From Microcaldota archaeon (GTDB taxonomy: Archaea; Micrarchaeota; Micrarchaeia; Micrarchaeales; Micrarchaeaceae): DNA of 64,000 nucleotides. Each line of letters opens with the position of its first letter. Position 1 is the stretch's first letter. Shown in pieces: positions 16,551 to 26,222 of this stretch. The position numbers and the translations under genes are program-made. The notes beneath the pieces were generated by a model. That model did no database searches and was not told the DNA's origin. It saw nothing but the letters and a program-made list of their open reading frames with translations. Location: NCBI GenBank assembly GCA_021811435.1, contig JAJZOR010000004.1, forward strand, positions 1 to 64,000. The letters are read 5' to 3'.

Positions 16551-19433
16551 CTAACCCCAAGATACATCTATGCTCGGCTTGCCCGGCATGGCCCTTGAGG
16601 CCCTGGGGGATTTCGACTCGCTTTCCAGTTCTATCGACACATCAGCCTTGAACTGCTTGGCTATGTAGTCCTTCGCCTGCGCGAAGCCCTCTTTCACGGC
16701 CTGCGGGTCGGCGTCCTTCACCTTGAGCAGGCCCTGCGACCTCTTCGAAAGTTGCGCCAGCAGCTTTGCCAGTTGCTCCTTGTTCTCGCCGGCGAATTCC
16801 GGCATCGACATTACCTTGCCAATGTCCTTGCTGTCCACGAATGCGTTGATGGCCCTGGCCTTCCATGCAGGCGCTATTATGATGGCCACCGCCTTGGGCT
16901 TCTTGCCCTTGTTGGCATCCATCTTTGACGTGAGCTCTATCACGCTGGAGATGTCGCTAATGACGCCGCCTATCAGCTCCTCGGTGTACTCTACTGCCTC
17001 GTTTATCATGCCTTCATCGGCCTTGGGCCAGCGCTCCTGCGCGGCCAGCGTGGTCTTGCCCATGGAATGCCAGAGCTCCTCCGCGAAATGGGGCATGACT
17101 GGCGCCAGCATCAGGGCCACGCTTTCCAGGTAGTCGCCGACGGCTATGGAGCTCGAGCCGCCTCTCGCGAAATAGTACTTGAGCTCGGAAACCGAGTTGT
17201 AGAATATCTCTCCGTATGCGTTCTTCAGACCCAGATCCTGCATATGCGCTGTCGCAGCCTTTATCTTCGAGTTGAGCCTCGAGTATAGCCAGTAGTCTAT
17301 GTGGCCAAGGCCTCCGGTGCCGAGGTCGCCTATGCTCAGGGCAGTCCTGTATAGGAACTCGTTCCTGTCCTTGATTCCGTTTATCGCGCTGATGGAGAAT
17401 TCCGTTACCGTCTCCAGGTCGGCGCCCGCTATCTCGACCATCCTCAGGTTGTCGGCGCCGTATTCCTTTATGCCGTCCAGCAGCGGTATTATATTGCCCA
17501 TGCTCTTGCTCATCTTCTCCCCCTCGTAGTTGACCAGCGCGTTGGCGACTATCTGCTTGGGCCAGTTCTTTTCCTGCATTATGGCCACCTGGTTGAAAAG
17601 GTACATCGTGAGATGGTTCGGTATCAGGTCGGTTGCCGAGTGCCTGGAGGTGAACGAATACCAGTATTCGAACAGGTCCCTGCACTTCTGCACGGTCATG
17701 CTGTCTATGCCTGTTGCGGCTGAAACGCTCTCTGCGGTACCTTTCGATTCTATGACATAATCGAAGAACGCGGGCTTCAGCTGCTCAGGGGCCACCTTGT
17801 TCGAGCGCAGGATGTGGACGAACGTGTAGAAGCTCATGTATATGGTAGAATCGGACAGGGATTCAATTATGTGCTTGGGGTTGAACGGGAACGGGGTGCC
17901 TAGGCCCTGCGCGCGCTCGGCTGCCCTCTCCTCTATCCAGTCTATGGTGGCCTCGTAGCTGCGCCTGGTGTTGTCAGGATACAGTTTCACTTTTGGGAGC
18001 AGGGCCCTTACCATTTCCTTCCAGGCTTTATCTCCGTAGTTTATGAACCATTGGTCGGTCACGAGCTTTATCAGGACCTTCGCACCGCAGCGGCAAATCA
18101 CCGGCTCGTCGTTGCCCAGCACGTACAACTCGAATGCGTCGTGCGACTCGATGAGATCGCGTTTCAATGCCTCCCGGGCTTCCGGCTCCTTTGATCCCTT
18201 GTACTTGCCCGTTATCATGACGCCCCAACGGGCTTCCTCCCTGTAGATCAGCTTTGTGGCTATCTCGAGTGCGCTTTCATCCGACTGATGGTCCAATTTC
18301 AGTATCTCGAGGTAAGCCAGCGCGGGTATTTCCGGATGCTCGGCCTTCACCGTCCCCGAAGCCACTTCGCTGACGGACCTTCCCACGGTGACATTGTTGA
18401 GAGGCTCTATCTCCAGCACCTTCCGGTATTCCATTTGCGGCATAGGATAGCCGCTGGCCTTCAGCCTTTCCAGAGCCGCGTAATCGAACGGGGCGTGGGA
18501 CGGCACGCTCATCACTACGCCAGTGCCAGTATCGGCCTTCACGAAGAAGCCCGGCAGTATGGGGACGGTCTGGCCGTCGATAGGATTGACAGCCCGCTTG
18601 GTGAGCAGCTCCTTGCCGCTTATCTTCGACTTTATTTCCACTTTCGCCTGCTGCGACAGTATGGCTGCGGCTTCCTCTGCCATGTACAAGTCGGAGCCGT
18701 TCACCGAAGCCACCACGTAGCCTATCGAGTCGTTTACGAATATATTGGTGACGCCGTATATCGTCTCTGGCCTGTAAGTGGCGCAGCCGAAATACGCTCC
18801 GGACTCCGCGTCCTTGAATTTTATCACTACTATTCTGTCTATCTTAGGCTGGACATCGTGCCTGGTGTCGTGCTGCCCGACTGCATTGCCCTCGTTGGTG
18901 CACCACCCCACTGGATGAGCGCCCTGGGTCAGCAAGCCCAGTTCCCTCAGCTTTATGAACTGCCATTCCACCATCTTGCTGTAGATCGGGTCTATCGATA
19001 CGAATGACCTACGCCAGTCTATCCCATAGCCGGCCGCCTTCATCCCGGTCTCCATCGCCTTGGCGAAGTACCTCGTTATGTACAGCGGGTCTTCCATGTT
19101 GCCTATCTCGGAGTCCGGGACTTTGAAAAGCTTTAAAGTCTCCAGTATCTCGGGATCCCTGGCCTTTATGCGCTTCGCTATGGCCAGCACAGGGGTCCCC
19201 GTGGCGTGGAAGCCCATCGGGTACAGGACGTTGTAGCCCTGCATCCGCATGTACCTTGCGTATGTGTCCGCCGTACCGTAAGTCCTGAGGTGGCCTATAT
19301 GCTGCGGCATGTCCAGGTACGGGAACGCAGCTGTCACGAGTATTGAGGGCTTCCCGCTGGGCTCGGCCTCGAATACCTTGGCGTCCTCCCACGCCTTCTG
19401 CCACTTCGCCTCTACTGCGGCGTAATCCACCAT
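16551..19433 (-). CDS. leuS: Leucyl-tRNA synthetase (archaeal type)
   Basis: A class I synthetase charging tRNA-Leu. The HIGH motif is DMPQHIGHLRTY near residue 40 and the KMSKS motif is GEKMSKSMGNI near residue 640. The CP1 editing domain is large, with TYRPETIYGVTNIFV and the VPSHAPFDYAAL block. The length of 960 and these blocks match the archaeal/eukaryotic LeuS type rather than the bacterial one. It is followed at one base by the HAD gene. Confidence 0.95.
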   Translation of the reverse strand: MVDYAAVEAKWQKAWEDAKVFEAEPSGKPSILVTAAFPYLDMPQHIGHLRTYGTADTYARYMRMQGYNVLYPMGFHATGTPVLAIAKRIKARDPEILETLKLFKVPDSEIGNMEDPLYITRYFAKAMETGMKAAGYGIDWRRSFVSIDPIYSKMVEWQFIKLRELGLLTQGAHPVGWCTNEGNAVGQHDTRHDVQPKIDRIVVIKFKDAESGAYFGCATYRPETIYGVTNIFVNDSIGYVVASVNGSDLYMAEEAAAILSQQAKVEIKSKISGKELLTKRAVNPIDGQTVPILPGFFVKADTGTGVVMSVPSHAPFDYAALERLKASGYPMPQMEYRKVLEIEPLNNVTVGRSVSEVASGTVKAEHPEIPALAYLEILKLDHQSDESALEIATKLIYREEARWGVMITGKYKGSKEPEAREALKRDLIESHDAFELYVLGNDEPVICRCGAKVLIKLVTDQWFINYGDKAWKEMVRALLPKVKLYPDNTRRSYEATIDWIEERAAERAQGLGTPFPFNPKHIIESLSDSTIYMSFYTFVHILRSNKVAPEQLKPAFFDYVIESKGTAESVSAATGIDSMTVQKCRDLFEYWYSFTSRHSATDLIPNHLTMYLFNQVAIMQEKNWPKQIVANALVNYEGEKMSKSMGNIIPLLDGIKEYGADNLRMVEIAGADLETVTEFSISAINGIKDRNEFLYRTALSIGDLGTGGLGHIDYWLYSRLNSKIKAATAHMQDLGLKNAYGEIFYNSVSELKYYFARGGSSSIAVGDYLESVALMLAPVMPHFAEELWHSMGKTTLAAQERWPKADEGMINEAVEYTEELIGGVISDISSVIELTSKMDANKGKKPKAVAIIIAPAWKARAINAFVDSKDIGKVMSMPEFAGENKEQLAKLLAQLSKRSQGLLKVKDADPQAVKEGFAQAKDYIAKQFKADVSIELESESKSPRASRAMPGKPSIDVSWG

Positions 19434-19525
19434 TAGATCGCCTGTTGCGTTTTAGATTATTATATTAGACTATTATAAATTCATAGAGGGAAAACCCATA
19501 TCCTTCGTATAGGGGATTAAAGCGG

Positions 19526-19828
19526 ATGCGGAAGCAAAGGTATATGAAAGCGCATAACAAGATGGAATTCATGGAGACGAGGGCATACAAGTTCAGGCCA
19601 TATCCTGACGCCAAACGCCAGGAAACGATAGATGAAAGCATGAACCTTGCCCGCAATTTCTACAATAGGATACTCGAAAGGTCAATAAGAGAACGCAGAG
19701 TTTCGATGCGGGCGCAGGACGGATACGCTAATGACATAGCAGAAGGGGACAAATCCTTCAAACTTCCATATTTATGTCACGATAAAGTCTTGGGTTTCAA
19801 AATAATCACTGCGATTGCGCAGCGTTGA
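19526..19828 (+). pseudogene. Truncated TnpB (IS200/IS605 OrfB) N-terminus
   Basis: The segment ETRAYKFRPYPDAKRQETIDE followed by ARNFYNRILERSIRERR matches the start of TnpB-type RNA-guided nucleases, where a lysine/phenylalanine-rich strand and the FYN segment are typical. Only about 90 residues are present. A full TnpB is near 400 residues with RuvC and zinc-finger parts, and none of these follow. It is therefore a remnant. No tnpA gene is seen nearby. It ends 4 bases before the prepilin peptidase gene. Confidence 0.6.
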
Positions 19829-19832
19829 TTGA

Positions 19833-20714
19833 GTGCTACAAATAGGCGTAGACGGATTGAGGGTCATAAGCATAATAGCCATAACCCTAATCTACATGCT
19901 ATTCGACCTGTTCAACAAGAGGGCCATACCGAATCAGATAGTTTATGCGTCAGTGCTGTATGCGCTCTTCATAGCATTGGTTTACTTCGATTCCACGACC
20001 ATCGCTAATCTTGGGATAGCGGCTGTCGTACTATTAGCCGGTTACATCGTTTACAGGATAGGGCAGATAGGCGCTGCGGACGTCGCGGAATTCATTGCGA
20101 TATCGCTGCTGATGCCACTGCAGGAAGTGTCCTTAGGGCTAGGTGCCTCCGTGCAGATGCCATTCATACTATCGGTGCTGATAGACGCGGGCATGGCCGC
20201 GCTCGTGATGTTCCCGCTTTACTACATACCAAAGGGCTATCGCAGGATAAAGGATCCGTTGGCCACCGTAAGCAAGAGGGATTTTTCCAAGGCGGTCGCC
20301 ATAGGCCTGATTTACGCCTTCTTCGTGGCGTTCCTTGTGATTGAGCTTGACATAGACATGTTAAGGTTCTCGCTCCTCGCCCTTGTCATGATATCATCGA
20401 TATCGATAGTGCTTTTCGAGAGGCTGATGACGCAGGCCATGGTAGAGTACGTGCCGGTGGCAAGATTCGAGAGCGGGGACATGATAGCGCTTAACCTCAT
20501 GGATGCTTCTGCGGTAAGGAGCATAAAGGGGAAGGTAAAGAGCTTCGAGAGGCTGGCGAACGATAGGATGATAAGCGAGATGAAGAGGAAACGCATAAGG
20601 ACCCTGTTCCCCGTCTACAAGGAGGGGATGCCGTTCGCGGTTGCGATATTCGTCGGCACTGTGCTGGCGATCACGCTGGGCAACCTGCTGATATTCATAC
20701 TTGCACCCGCTTGA
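19833..20714 (+). CDS. Archaeal prepilin peptidase (A24 family)
   Basis: A membrane aspartyl protease that removes the short leader of class III pilins. The first catalytic Asp is in helix 1 followed by the conserved IPN block (FDLFNKRAIPNQIV). The second is in QIGAADVAEF, the archaeal version of the GxGD motif. About eight hydrophobic segments are seen, with a soluble loop (RSIKGKVKSFERLANDR) before the last. The start is GTG 19833. The likely substrates in this window are the pilins at 1416 and 55725. Confidence 0.82.
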   Translation: MLQIGVDGLRVISIIAITLIYMLFDLFNKRAIPNQIVYASVLYALFIALVYFDSTTIANLGIAAVVLLAGYIVYRIGQIGAADVAEFIAISLLMPLQEVSLGLGASVQMPFILSVLIDAGMAALVMFPLYYIPKGYRRIKDPLATVSKRDFSKAVAIGLIYAFFVAFLVIELDIDMLRFSLLALVMISSISIVLFERLMTQAMVEYVPVARFESGDMIALNLMDASAVRSIKGKVKSFERLANDRMISEMKRKRIRTLFPVYKEGMPFAVAIFVGTVLAITLGNLLIFILAPA

Positions 20715-20729
20715 TGAGAAGCCATTGTT

Positions 20730-21629
20730 TCAGATTTTCGAACTTATTAGGTTTATGAGCTCGTCCTCTTCGTATATCGACTTGAGCTCCTTCTTTCTCA
20801 GCACAGCTACGCCATTGATGCTTGTCCTCCTGGTTTTGTCCGTTATGAAGAATGGGTAGTCGCGCTTGAGGAGCTCGGCCATGCCCTTATACAGGATTGA
20901 AAGCTTGCCTATCGTCCTCGGATCAAGGCGTTCGCCCACCTCGTACCTATTTTCATGCTTGCCCAGAAGCTCGAATGGCGCGCATCCCAATTCCAAAAAT
21001 TGCATGTCCAGATTCTCGTTCAGTTTCTTGTATTTGTATTTCTGCCGGGCCTGAAGTGCCGTGGTGGACTGCTCCCCATAGGCCAGCCTGTTCTTGAAGA
21101 ACCTTTCCAGCCTGTCCACATAATCCCTAGTTGCGTACGCCTCCCCTTTCTCATATCTGTATATGCTGTCTTTGGATATCCCGACCACTTCGGCAAGCCC
21201 CCTCATGCTGATTCCACACAGCATTCGCATCCTTTTTAGCGCCGCTCCGTCTATCTTGTATTTTGCGCCGCAGAATTTCTCGCTCTGGGCGATCCTGTCA
21301 CCGCTAATCAGCATGTACTCTAACGCATTCTCTGATATGCAGGAAACGCCGCGCCGGTCCAGACTCGAATCATCCGCGAGCCTTTCGCCTTTGTGCATGT
21401 AGCCTATTACGAAAGTGTCAGCATCGAGGAAGCGGCCCAGTTTTTTAAGTGCGCTGACAGAGCTTTCATTGAGCGAATCTATGTTCTTTACCACTTTAAG
21501 CATAACCACGAATCCGTTTTTTTCTGCAAGTATATCGAAGCACGAGTGTATATCGGCTACGCTGACTTGATTGAACCCTAGCTTATCAAGCAGATGCACG
21601 TTCCGCTTGACCAGCGCTTGCTTATCCAT
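20730..21629 (-). CDS. HTH-type transcriptional regulator (archaeal MTH967/MJ0164-like)
   Basis: The central part (about residues 130-185) is a Cro/C1-type helix-turn-helix: LKRMRMLCGISMRGLAEVVGISKDSIYRYEKGEA. The N-terminal domain (KNGFVVMLKVVKNIDSLNESSV) resembles a restriction-endonuclease-like fold seen in a conserved archaeal regulator family. The C-terminal domain is family specific and ends YEEDELINLISS. The start is ATG 21629. The frame is open further, but that part is unlike the family. It is divergent from the ribonucleotide reductase gene and could control it (inference). Confidence 0.8.
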   Translation of the reverse strand: MDKQALVKRNVHLLDKLGFNQVSVADIHSCFDILAEKNGFVVMLKVVKNIDSLNESSVSALKKLGRFLDADTFVIGYMHKGERLADDSSLDRRGVSCISENALEYMLISGDRIAQSEKFCGAKYKIDGAALKRMRMLCGISMRGLAEVVGISKDSIYRYEKGEAYATRDYVDRLERFFKNRLAYGEQSTTALQARQKYKYKKLNENLDMQFLELGCAPFELLGKHENRYEVGERLDPRTIGKLSILYKGMAELLKRDYPFFITDKTRRTSINGVAVLRKKELKSIYEEDELINLISSKI

Positions 21630-21708
21630 GGGAATAATGGTTCGACGAAAGTATTTATTAATGATAATGTAGCATGTCATATTGATTACAAGACATCAGG
21701 TGGCGTTC

Positions 21709-24700
21709 ATGCCTACAAAGGTAACCAAGCGCGATGGAAGGCTGGTGAAGTTCGACATAAGCAGGATAGTAGATGCAGTGCACGGCGCGATGGGGGATGC
21801 AGGCGTAGATGACAAGGGGCTTAGAAAATCGAGGGGCATAGCGGACATCGTGTCTGGGAAACTGGACAGGGGATTCAAGAAAGCCGTTCCGGGGGTGGAA
21901 GACATACAGGACCTTGTCGAAGAAACGCTGATGAAAGAGGGATATCCTGAGGTGGCCAGGAATTATATACTCTACAGGAATGCGCACAGGGAGCTGCGCC
22001 TGCTGAAATCGATGATGGGCGTTTACAACGACGAGCTCAAGATGAGCCCTAACGCGATAAGCGTGCTCAACAGGAGGTACCTGATAAAGGACCAGGCAGG
22101 CAAGATAACCGAGACGCCAACGCAAATGTTCGCCAGGGTGGCTACCGCGATAGCCAAAGTGGACAGGGCTTACAAGGAGAATGCAGAGAACAGCAAGAAG
22201 GCGTTCTATGACATGATGAGCAACCGCCTGTTCCTGCCCAATTCGCCCACGCTTATGAACGCTGGGACCGGCTCCAACCAGCTCAGCGCCTGCTTCGTGC
22301 TCCCGGTAGGGGACTCGCTAGACAGCATTTTCGACGCGGTTTACAAGATGGTGAAGATACAGCAGACCGGCGGAGGCACCGGGTTCAGCTTTTCGCAGCT
22401 GAGGCCGGAAGGGGACTTCGTCAAGACAACGCAGGGCGTCGCATCCGGCCCCGTATCTTTCATAAAGGTATTCAATGCAGCGACGGAGGCGATAAAGCAG
22501 GGAGGGAAGAGGAGAGGGGCCAATATGGGCATACTCAGCTATGACCATCCCGACATAGAGAAGTTCATATCCGTAAAGCTTGACAAGAACGAACTCACGA
22601 ATTTCAACATATCGGTAAGCGGGGACGACAAGTTCATGAAAGCTGTAGCGGATGACAGCAACATAGAACTCATAAATCCACGGACCAACGCGCCCGTGCG
22701 CAGCATGAACGCAAGAGTGCTATTCGACCGGATAGTGTCGAACGCATGGAAGACGGGCGACCCGGGGCTCATTTTCATAGACGAAATAAACAGGCATAAT
22801 CCACTGAGCAGAACAGAACTTATAGAGGCCACAAATCCTTGCGTTACCGGTGATACACTGATAAGCACGGCGGAGGGGCTTTTCACAGCAAGAGCGCTGT
22901 ATGAGGCGGCCCGACCAATCGCAATAATTGTAGATAGCCGCTTTGGGGCTGGCGCAAAGCAGATATCGTCACCGGTTATCCTAACTGGCACGAAGCCCGT
23001 AGTAAGATTGACCACGAAAGAGGGGTTTATGATAAGGCTGACTAGTGATCACAAGATTTACAGTGAAGAAAGGGGATGGGTCGCCGCAGGCGAACTCAGA
23101 AACGGAGAGATGGTACGCATCTCAAATACTGGAGGAGCTTTTGGAAGAACAGGCACCGCAAAGGAGGGGAAAGTGCTCGGCTGGCTTGTCGGCGGCGGCC
23201 ATATAAACATGGGCGGAGGGAACGACCGTGCGGTCCTTCCGTTTTACTGCGATTATATGGAAATTGCAGGGAGCTTTGCGCATGATGTTAACAGCGTTAT
23301 AAGGCGCACGGAGTCAATGAACGGCGCCAATAATGCAGGCATTGCTACGATTCAACAGCGAAAGCGGAAGGCTATTGCTTCGGAAAGATTGAAGGAATTC
23401 GCCTTAAGATACGGGATCGGAGAGCAGAAGCTTAAGGTACCCGAGGCAGTATTCAATGGTTCAGAGGGGATGCAAAGGGGCTTCATGCAGGCGCTCTTCG
23501 AAGCCGATGGCACGATTGGGAAACAAAGAGGGTCTAGGGATACTGTAAGGCTCACTTCGATAAGCGAGGGGCTACTTAGGGGCGTCCAGCTCCTTTTACT
23601 CAACTTCGACGTCCATAGCCGGATATGCATGGGTAGGGAGAAGGCAGGCACAAAGATGATGACGAGCGCCAACAGGATGATTCTGAAAGGATATAAGACA
23701 AATGCAGTCCATGAGCTTTCGATCAGTGGTCCGGATATTTTTGCCTTTGCAACAAAAATAGGATTCATTTCGGAAAGCAAAACGGCAAGGTTGAATGAGG
23801 CCATTGGCAGCTATATTAGGAAGCCTTATACCGATAAAATCAAATTTGTCGCAACTGTCGAATCGCTAGTAGAAGACGGGATAGAAGATGTATACGACCT
23901 ACAGGAGCGGGTAACGCATTCATTCATTGGGAACGGGATAGTAATCCATAACTGTGGCGAGCAGCCGCTCCTGCCTTATGAGTCGTGCAACTTAGGATCG
24001 ATCAACCTTTCCAAGCTGGTAAAGAACAATGAAGTGGAATGGAGCCTTCTGGAAGACATTGTGGCTGCCTCGGTCCATTTCCTGGATAATGTCATCGATG
24101 CGAACACGTACATTTTCAAGGAAATAGATTATAAGACAAAAGCCAACAGGAAGATAGGCCTGGGGATAATGGGTTGGGCCGATATGCTGACAAAGCTCGG
24201 GATAAGATATGACAGCACAGAGGCGCTCTCGCTTGCAGGTAAGCTCATGTCATTCATACAAAAGAATGCGAAGGAAGCATCGATGAACATCGCAATCAAA
24301 AGGGGCTCGTTCCCGAACTTCGAGCAGAGCACACTGGGCAGGGATTACAAGGCAATGAGGAACGCGACCGTAACTACAATAGCGCCAACTGGCACGATAA
24401 GCATAATAGCGAACGCATCCGGCGGGATAGAGCCGCTGTTCGCCATAAGCTACGTGAGGAACGTCATGGAGGGGACACAGCTAATGGAGGTCAATGACGT
24501 GTTCAGCGCATACGCCAAAAGGAACGGCTTTTACAGCGAGGAGCTTATGAACAGGATAGCCGTATCCGGTTCGCTGCGCGGCGTCGGAGGCGTGCCCAGC
24601 AGGGCCAAGGACATATTCGTAAGCGCGTTCGACATAAGCCCTGAATGGCATGTCAGGATGCAGGCCGCTTTCCAGAAGCACGTAGACAATGCGGTATCGA

Positions 24701-24909
24701 AGACGGTGAACCTGCCCAACGAGGCCACGACGAAGGACGTAGCGGACGTTTACATGCTCGCGCATAAGCTTAAGTGCAAGGGCGTGACGGTGTACAGGTA
24801 CGGCAGCAAGGAGAACCAGGTGCTGAGCATACACCCCGGCGCCAACGTGCCGGTGATAGCCGATTCGGAATACTCGGGCGGGTGCCCCTACCCGTACTGC
24901 GAGCGCTGA
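21709..24909 (+). CDS. nrdJ: Class II (B12-dependent) ribonucleoside reductase with intein
   Basis: This enzyme reduces ribonucleotides to deoxyribonucleotides using adenosylcobalamin. An ATP-cone opens the protein (TKVTKRDGRLVKFDISRIV). The core has LSACFVLPVGDSLDSI, the finger loop NPC/GEQPLLPYESCNLGSINL with the catalytic Cys and Glu, and the C-terminal CPYPYC pair that re-reduces the active site. The catalytic Cys codon is split by an intein at 22840-23952, so the mature enzyme is about 695 residues. The start is ATG 21709, preceded by a GGTG ribosome site. GTG 21700 and TTG 21682 are alternatives. A UbiA gene follows 9 bases after the stop. Confidence 0.93.
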   Translation: MPTKVTKRDGRLVKFDISRIVDAVHGAMGDAGVDDKGLRKSRGIADIVSGKLDRGFKKAVPGVEDIQDLVEETLMKEGYPEVARNYILYRNAHRELRLLKSMMGVYNDELKMSPNAISVLNRRYLIKDQAGKITETPTQMFARVATAIAKVDRAYKENAENSKKAFYDMMSNRLFLPNSPTLMNAGTGSNQLSACFVLPVGDSLDSIFDAVYKMVKIQQTGGGTGFSFSQLRPEGDFVKTTQGVASGPVSFIKVFNAATEAIKQGGKRRGANMGILSYDHPDIEKFISVKLDKNELTNFNISVSGDDKFMKAVADDSNIELINPRTNAPVRSMNARVLFDRIVSNAWKTGDPGLIFIDEINRHNPLSRTELIEATNPCVTGDTLISTAEGLFTARALYEAARPIAIIVDSRFGAGAKQISSPVILTGTKPVVRLTTKEGFMIRLTSDHKIYSEERGWVAAGELRNGEMVRISNTGGAFGRTGTAKEGKVLGWLVGGGHINMGGGNDRAVLPFYCDYMEIAGSFAHDVNSVIRRTESMNGANNAGIATIQQRKRKAIASERLKEFALRYGIGEQKLKVPEAVFNGSEGMQRGFMQALFEADGTIGKQRGSRDTVRLTSISEGLLRGVQLLLLNFDVHSRICMGREKAGTKMMTSANRMILKGYKTNAVHELSISGPDIFAFATKIGFISESKTARLNEAIGSYIRKPYTDKIKFVATVESLVEDGIEDVYDLQERVTHSFIGNGIVIHNCGEQPLLPYESCNLGSINLSKLVKNNEVEWSLLEDIVAASVHFLDNVIDANTYIFKEIDYKTKANRKIGLGIMGWADMLTKLGIRYDSTEALSLAGKLMSFIQKNAKEASMNIAIKRGSFPNFEQSTLGRDYKAMRNATVTTIAPTGTISIIANASGGIEPLFAISYVRNVMEGTQLMEVNDVFSAYAKRNGFYSEELMNRIAVSGSLRGVGGVPSRAKDIFVSAFDISPEWHVRMQAAFQKHVDNAVSKTVNLPNEATTKDVADVYMLAHKLKCKGVTVYRYGSKENQVLSIHPGANVPVIADSEYSGGCPYPYCER
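22840..23952 (+). other. Intein (371 residues) with LAGLIDADG-type endonuclease domain
   Basis: The intein begins at the Cys of CVTGDTLISTAEG and ends at VIHN just before the next Cys, inside the NPC-GEQ active-site loop of the reductase, a known insertion site. Splicing block B is RLTSDHKIYSEERGWV (TxxH) and block F is VYDLQERVTHSFIGNGIVIHN, so splicing residues look intact. The endonuclease has two LAGLIDADG-like motifs: VLGWLVGGGHI and MQALFEADGTI. The first has Gly where the catalytic Asp or Glu is expected. Splicing is likely active and DNA cutting doubtful. Confidence 0.92.
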
Positions 24910-24918
24910 GGTAAGGAT

Positions 24919-25836
24919 ATGGCAAAGGAAGTTTCGTTGAGCGGAAGGCTGGTTGCGATTTTGAAGTTGACGCGCATAGAGCACAGCCTCATGCTCGTGA
25001 TCGCAGTAATGGCTGCAGAGCTCGATACGGTGGGATTGGCCGGGCTGCCGAAGCCATCTATAATAGCGCTCAGCGTGATAACCCCGATATTCCTCAGTAT
25101 GGCCTCTTTCGCCATAAACGACTACTTTGACATAGAGACGGACCGGGCCAACAGGCGGTTCGAGAGGCCGCTGGTATCCGGCGCTATAAGCCCGCAGGCG
25201 GCGCTCGGCACCGCGATAATCAGCTTCCTCGTCGGCGTAATTGCGAGCTTCTTCATAAATTTCTACGCGTTCGTGCTTGCGATAGTGTTCGGCGCTATGG
25301 CCTTCATGTACAGCTACAGGCTCAAGGACACCCTGCTGCTGGGCAACGTTTACATCGCGCTCTCCATGGTCGTGGCTTTCATCTACGGCGACCTGGTCGT
25401 ATCGGATCTCATAGCACAGAGCATAATAATAATATCCATAATCATATTCCTGAGCGGGCTCGCGCGAGAGATACACGGTATGATAAGGGATTACGAGGGC
25501 GACGCGAAGGTGAGGAAAATGAAGGGCCTGGTGCACTACATTGGAGTGAGGAAATCGGCCGTGATAGCACTTGTGCTCTACACCGAAGCGGTTGTGATAA
25601 GCATATTCGCGTTCTTCTTCTACCAGCCTTTCCTTTACAACGCCCTTTACATTGCGCCGATACTTGTCGCAGACGCGGCGCTGATGTACGTGGCAGTAGG
25701 GTACGTCGACCGCACAGAAAGCGGCGCGCTTAGGGGGAGCATGCCATTCTTCAAGAGCGCCAGGAACATAAGCCTGGGCGCGATGTCCTTGGCCCTGCTT
25801 GCTTATCTAATTGCGCCGCTGAACGTACTTATATGA
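24919..25836 (+). CDS. UbiA-family prenyltransferase (probably DGGGP synthase)
   Basis: A multi-pass membrane prenyltransferase. Motif 1 is NDYFDIETDRANRRFERPL, with the Asp-rich metal/diphosphate site. Motif 2 is REIHGMIRDYEGDA. About nine helices are present in 305 residues. In archaea the usual member adds the second geranylgeranyl chain to make digeranylgeranylglyceryl phosphate for membrane lipids, and that is the most likely role. Other UbiA functions (quinone or heme) cannot be excluded by sequence alone. It lies 9 bases after the ribonucleotide reductase with a good ribosome site (gaggtaagg). Confidence 0.85.
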   Translation: MAKEVSLSGRLVAILKLTRIEHSLMLVIAVMAAELDTVGLAGLPKPSIIALSVITPIFLSMASFAINDYFDIETDRANRRFERPLVSGAISPQAALGTAIISFLVGVIASFFINFYAFVLAIVFGAMAFMYSYRLKDTLLLGNVYIALSMVVAFIYGDLVVSDLIAQSIIIISIIIFLSGLAREIHGMIRDYEGDAKVRKMKGLVHYIGVRKSAVIALVLYTEAVVISIFAFFFYQPFLYNALYIAPILVADAALMYVAVGYVDRTESGALRGSMPFFKSARNISLGAMSLALLAYLIAPLNVLI

Positions 25837-25881
25837 AGCTTCGCGCTGACTGCTTCCTTGAATCAAGCAACAGCCCTTCTA

Positions 25882-26154
25882 TTATTTCTGGGCGGCGTCA
25901 TTTCGCACAGGAACTACCAGCCATAATATGACGTACAGCGCTATCAGGATCAACACGATGATGTAGATGAACGATGCAGCCGCCAAGAGCGGAAGCACGA
26001 GATACACCGATATGGCGAATATCAGGATAAGAAGATATATCGCCCTCAGGAATATTGGCTCCACGCCTAGATATTCGCCCACCCCGCCGAGCACTCCGCC
26101 CACTACCTTGTTTTTATGTGAACGGTAAAGCCTTTTAGGTTTTTTCTCCTCCAT
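25882..26154 (-). CDS. PspC-domain membrane protein
   Basis: The N-terminal half is a PspC domain: RLYRSHKNKVVGGVLGGVGEYLGVEPIFLRAIYLLILIF. A second hydrophobic helix pair follows. PspC proteins are small membrane proteins linked to envelope stress in bacteria, and their role in archaea is not established. The start is ATG 26154; another ATG lies four codons upstream at 26166. Confidence 0.85.
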   Translation of the reverse strand: MEEKKPKRLYRSHKNKVVGGVLGGVGEYLGVEPIFLRAIYLLILIFAISVYLVLPLLAAASFIYIIVLILIALYVILWLVVPVRNDAAQK

Positions 26155-26222
26155 AATGGCCAACATGAATAAGTAAAAATTGATGCATGCCGCAGTCGCT
26201 CCGATATCAGGCCGCTATCGCA

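Noticed and set aside
21630-21708. Longer N-termini for the HTH regulator (to 21680) and reductase (from 21682)
   Set aside because: The extensions overlap each other's promoter region, and a GGTG ribosome site and family alignment favour ATG 21709 and ATG 21629.
24481-25536. A 351-codon minus-strand frame over the end of the reductase and UbiA genes
   Set aside because: It is a shadow of two confident plus-strand genes, with Tyr/His/Glu-rich nonsense composition.
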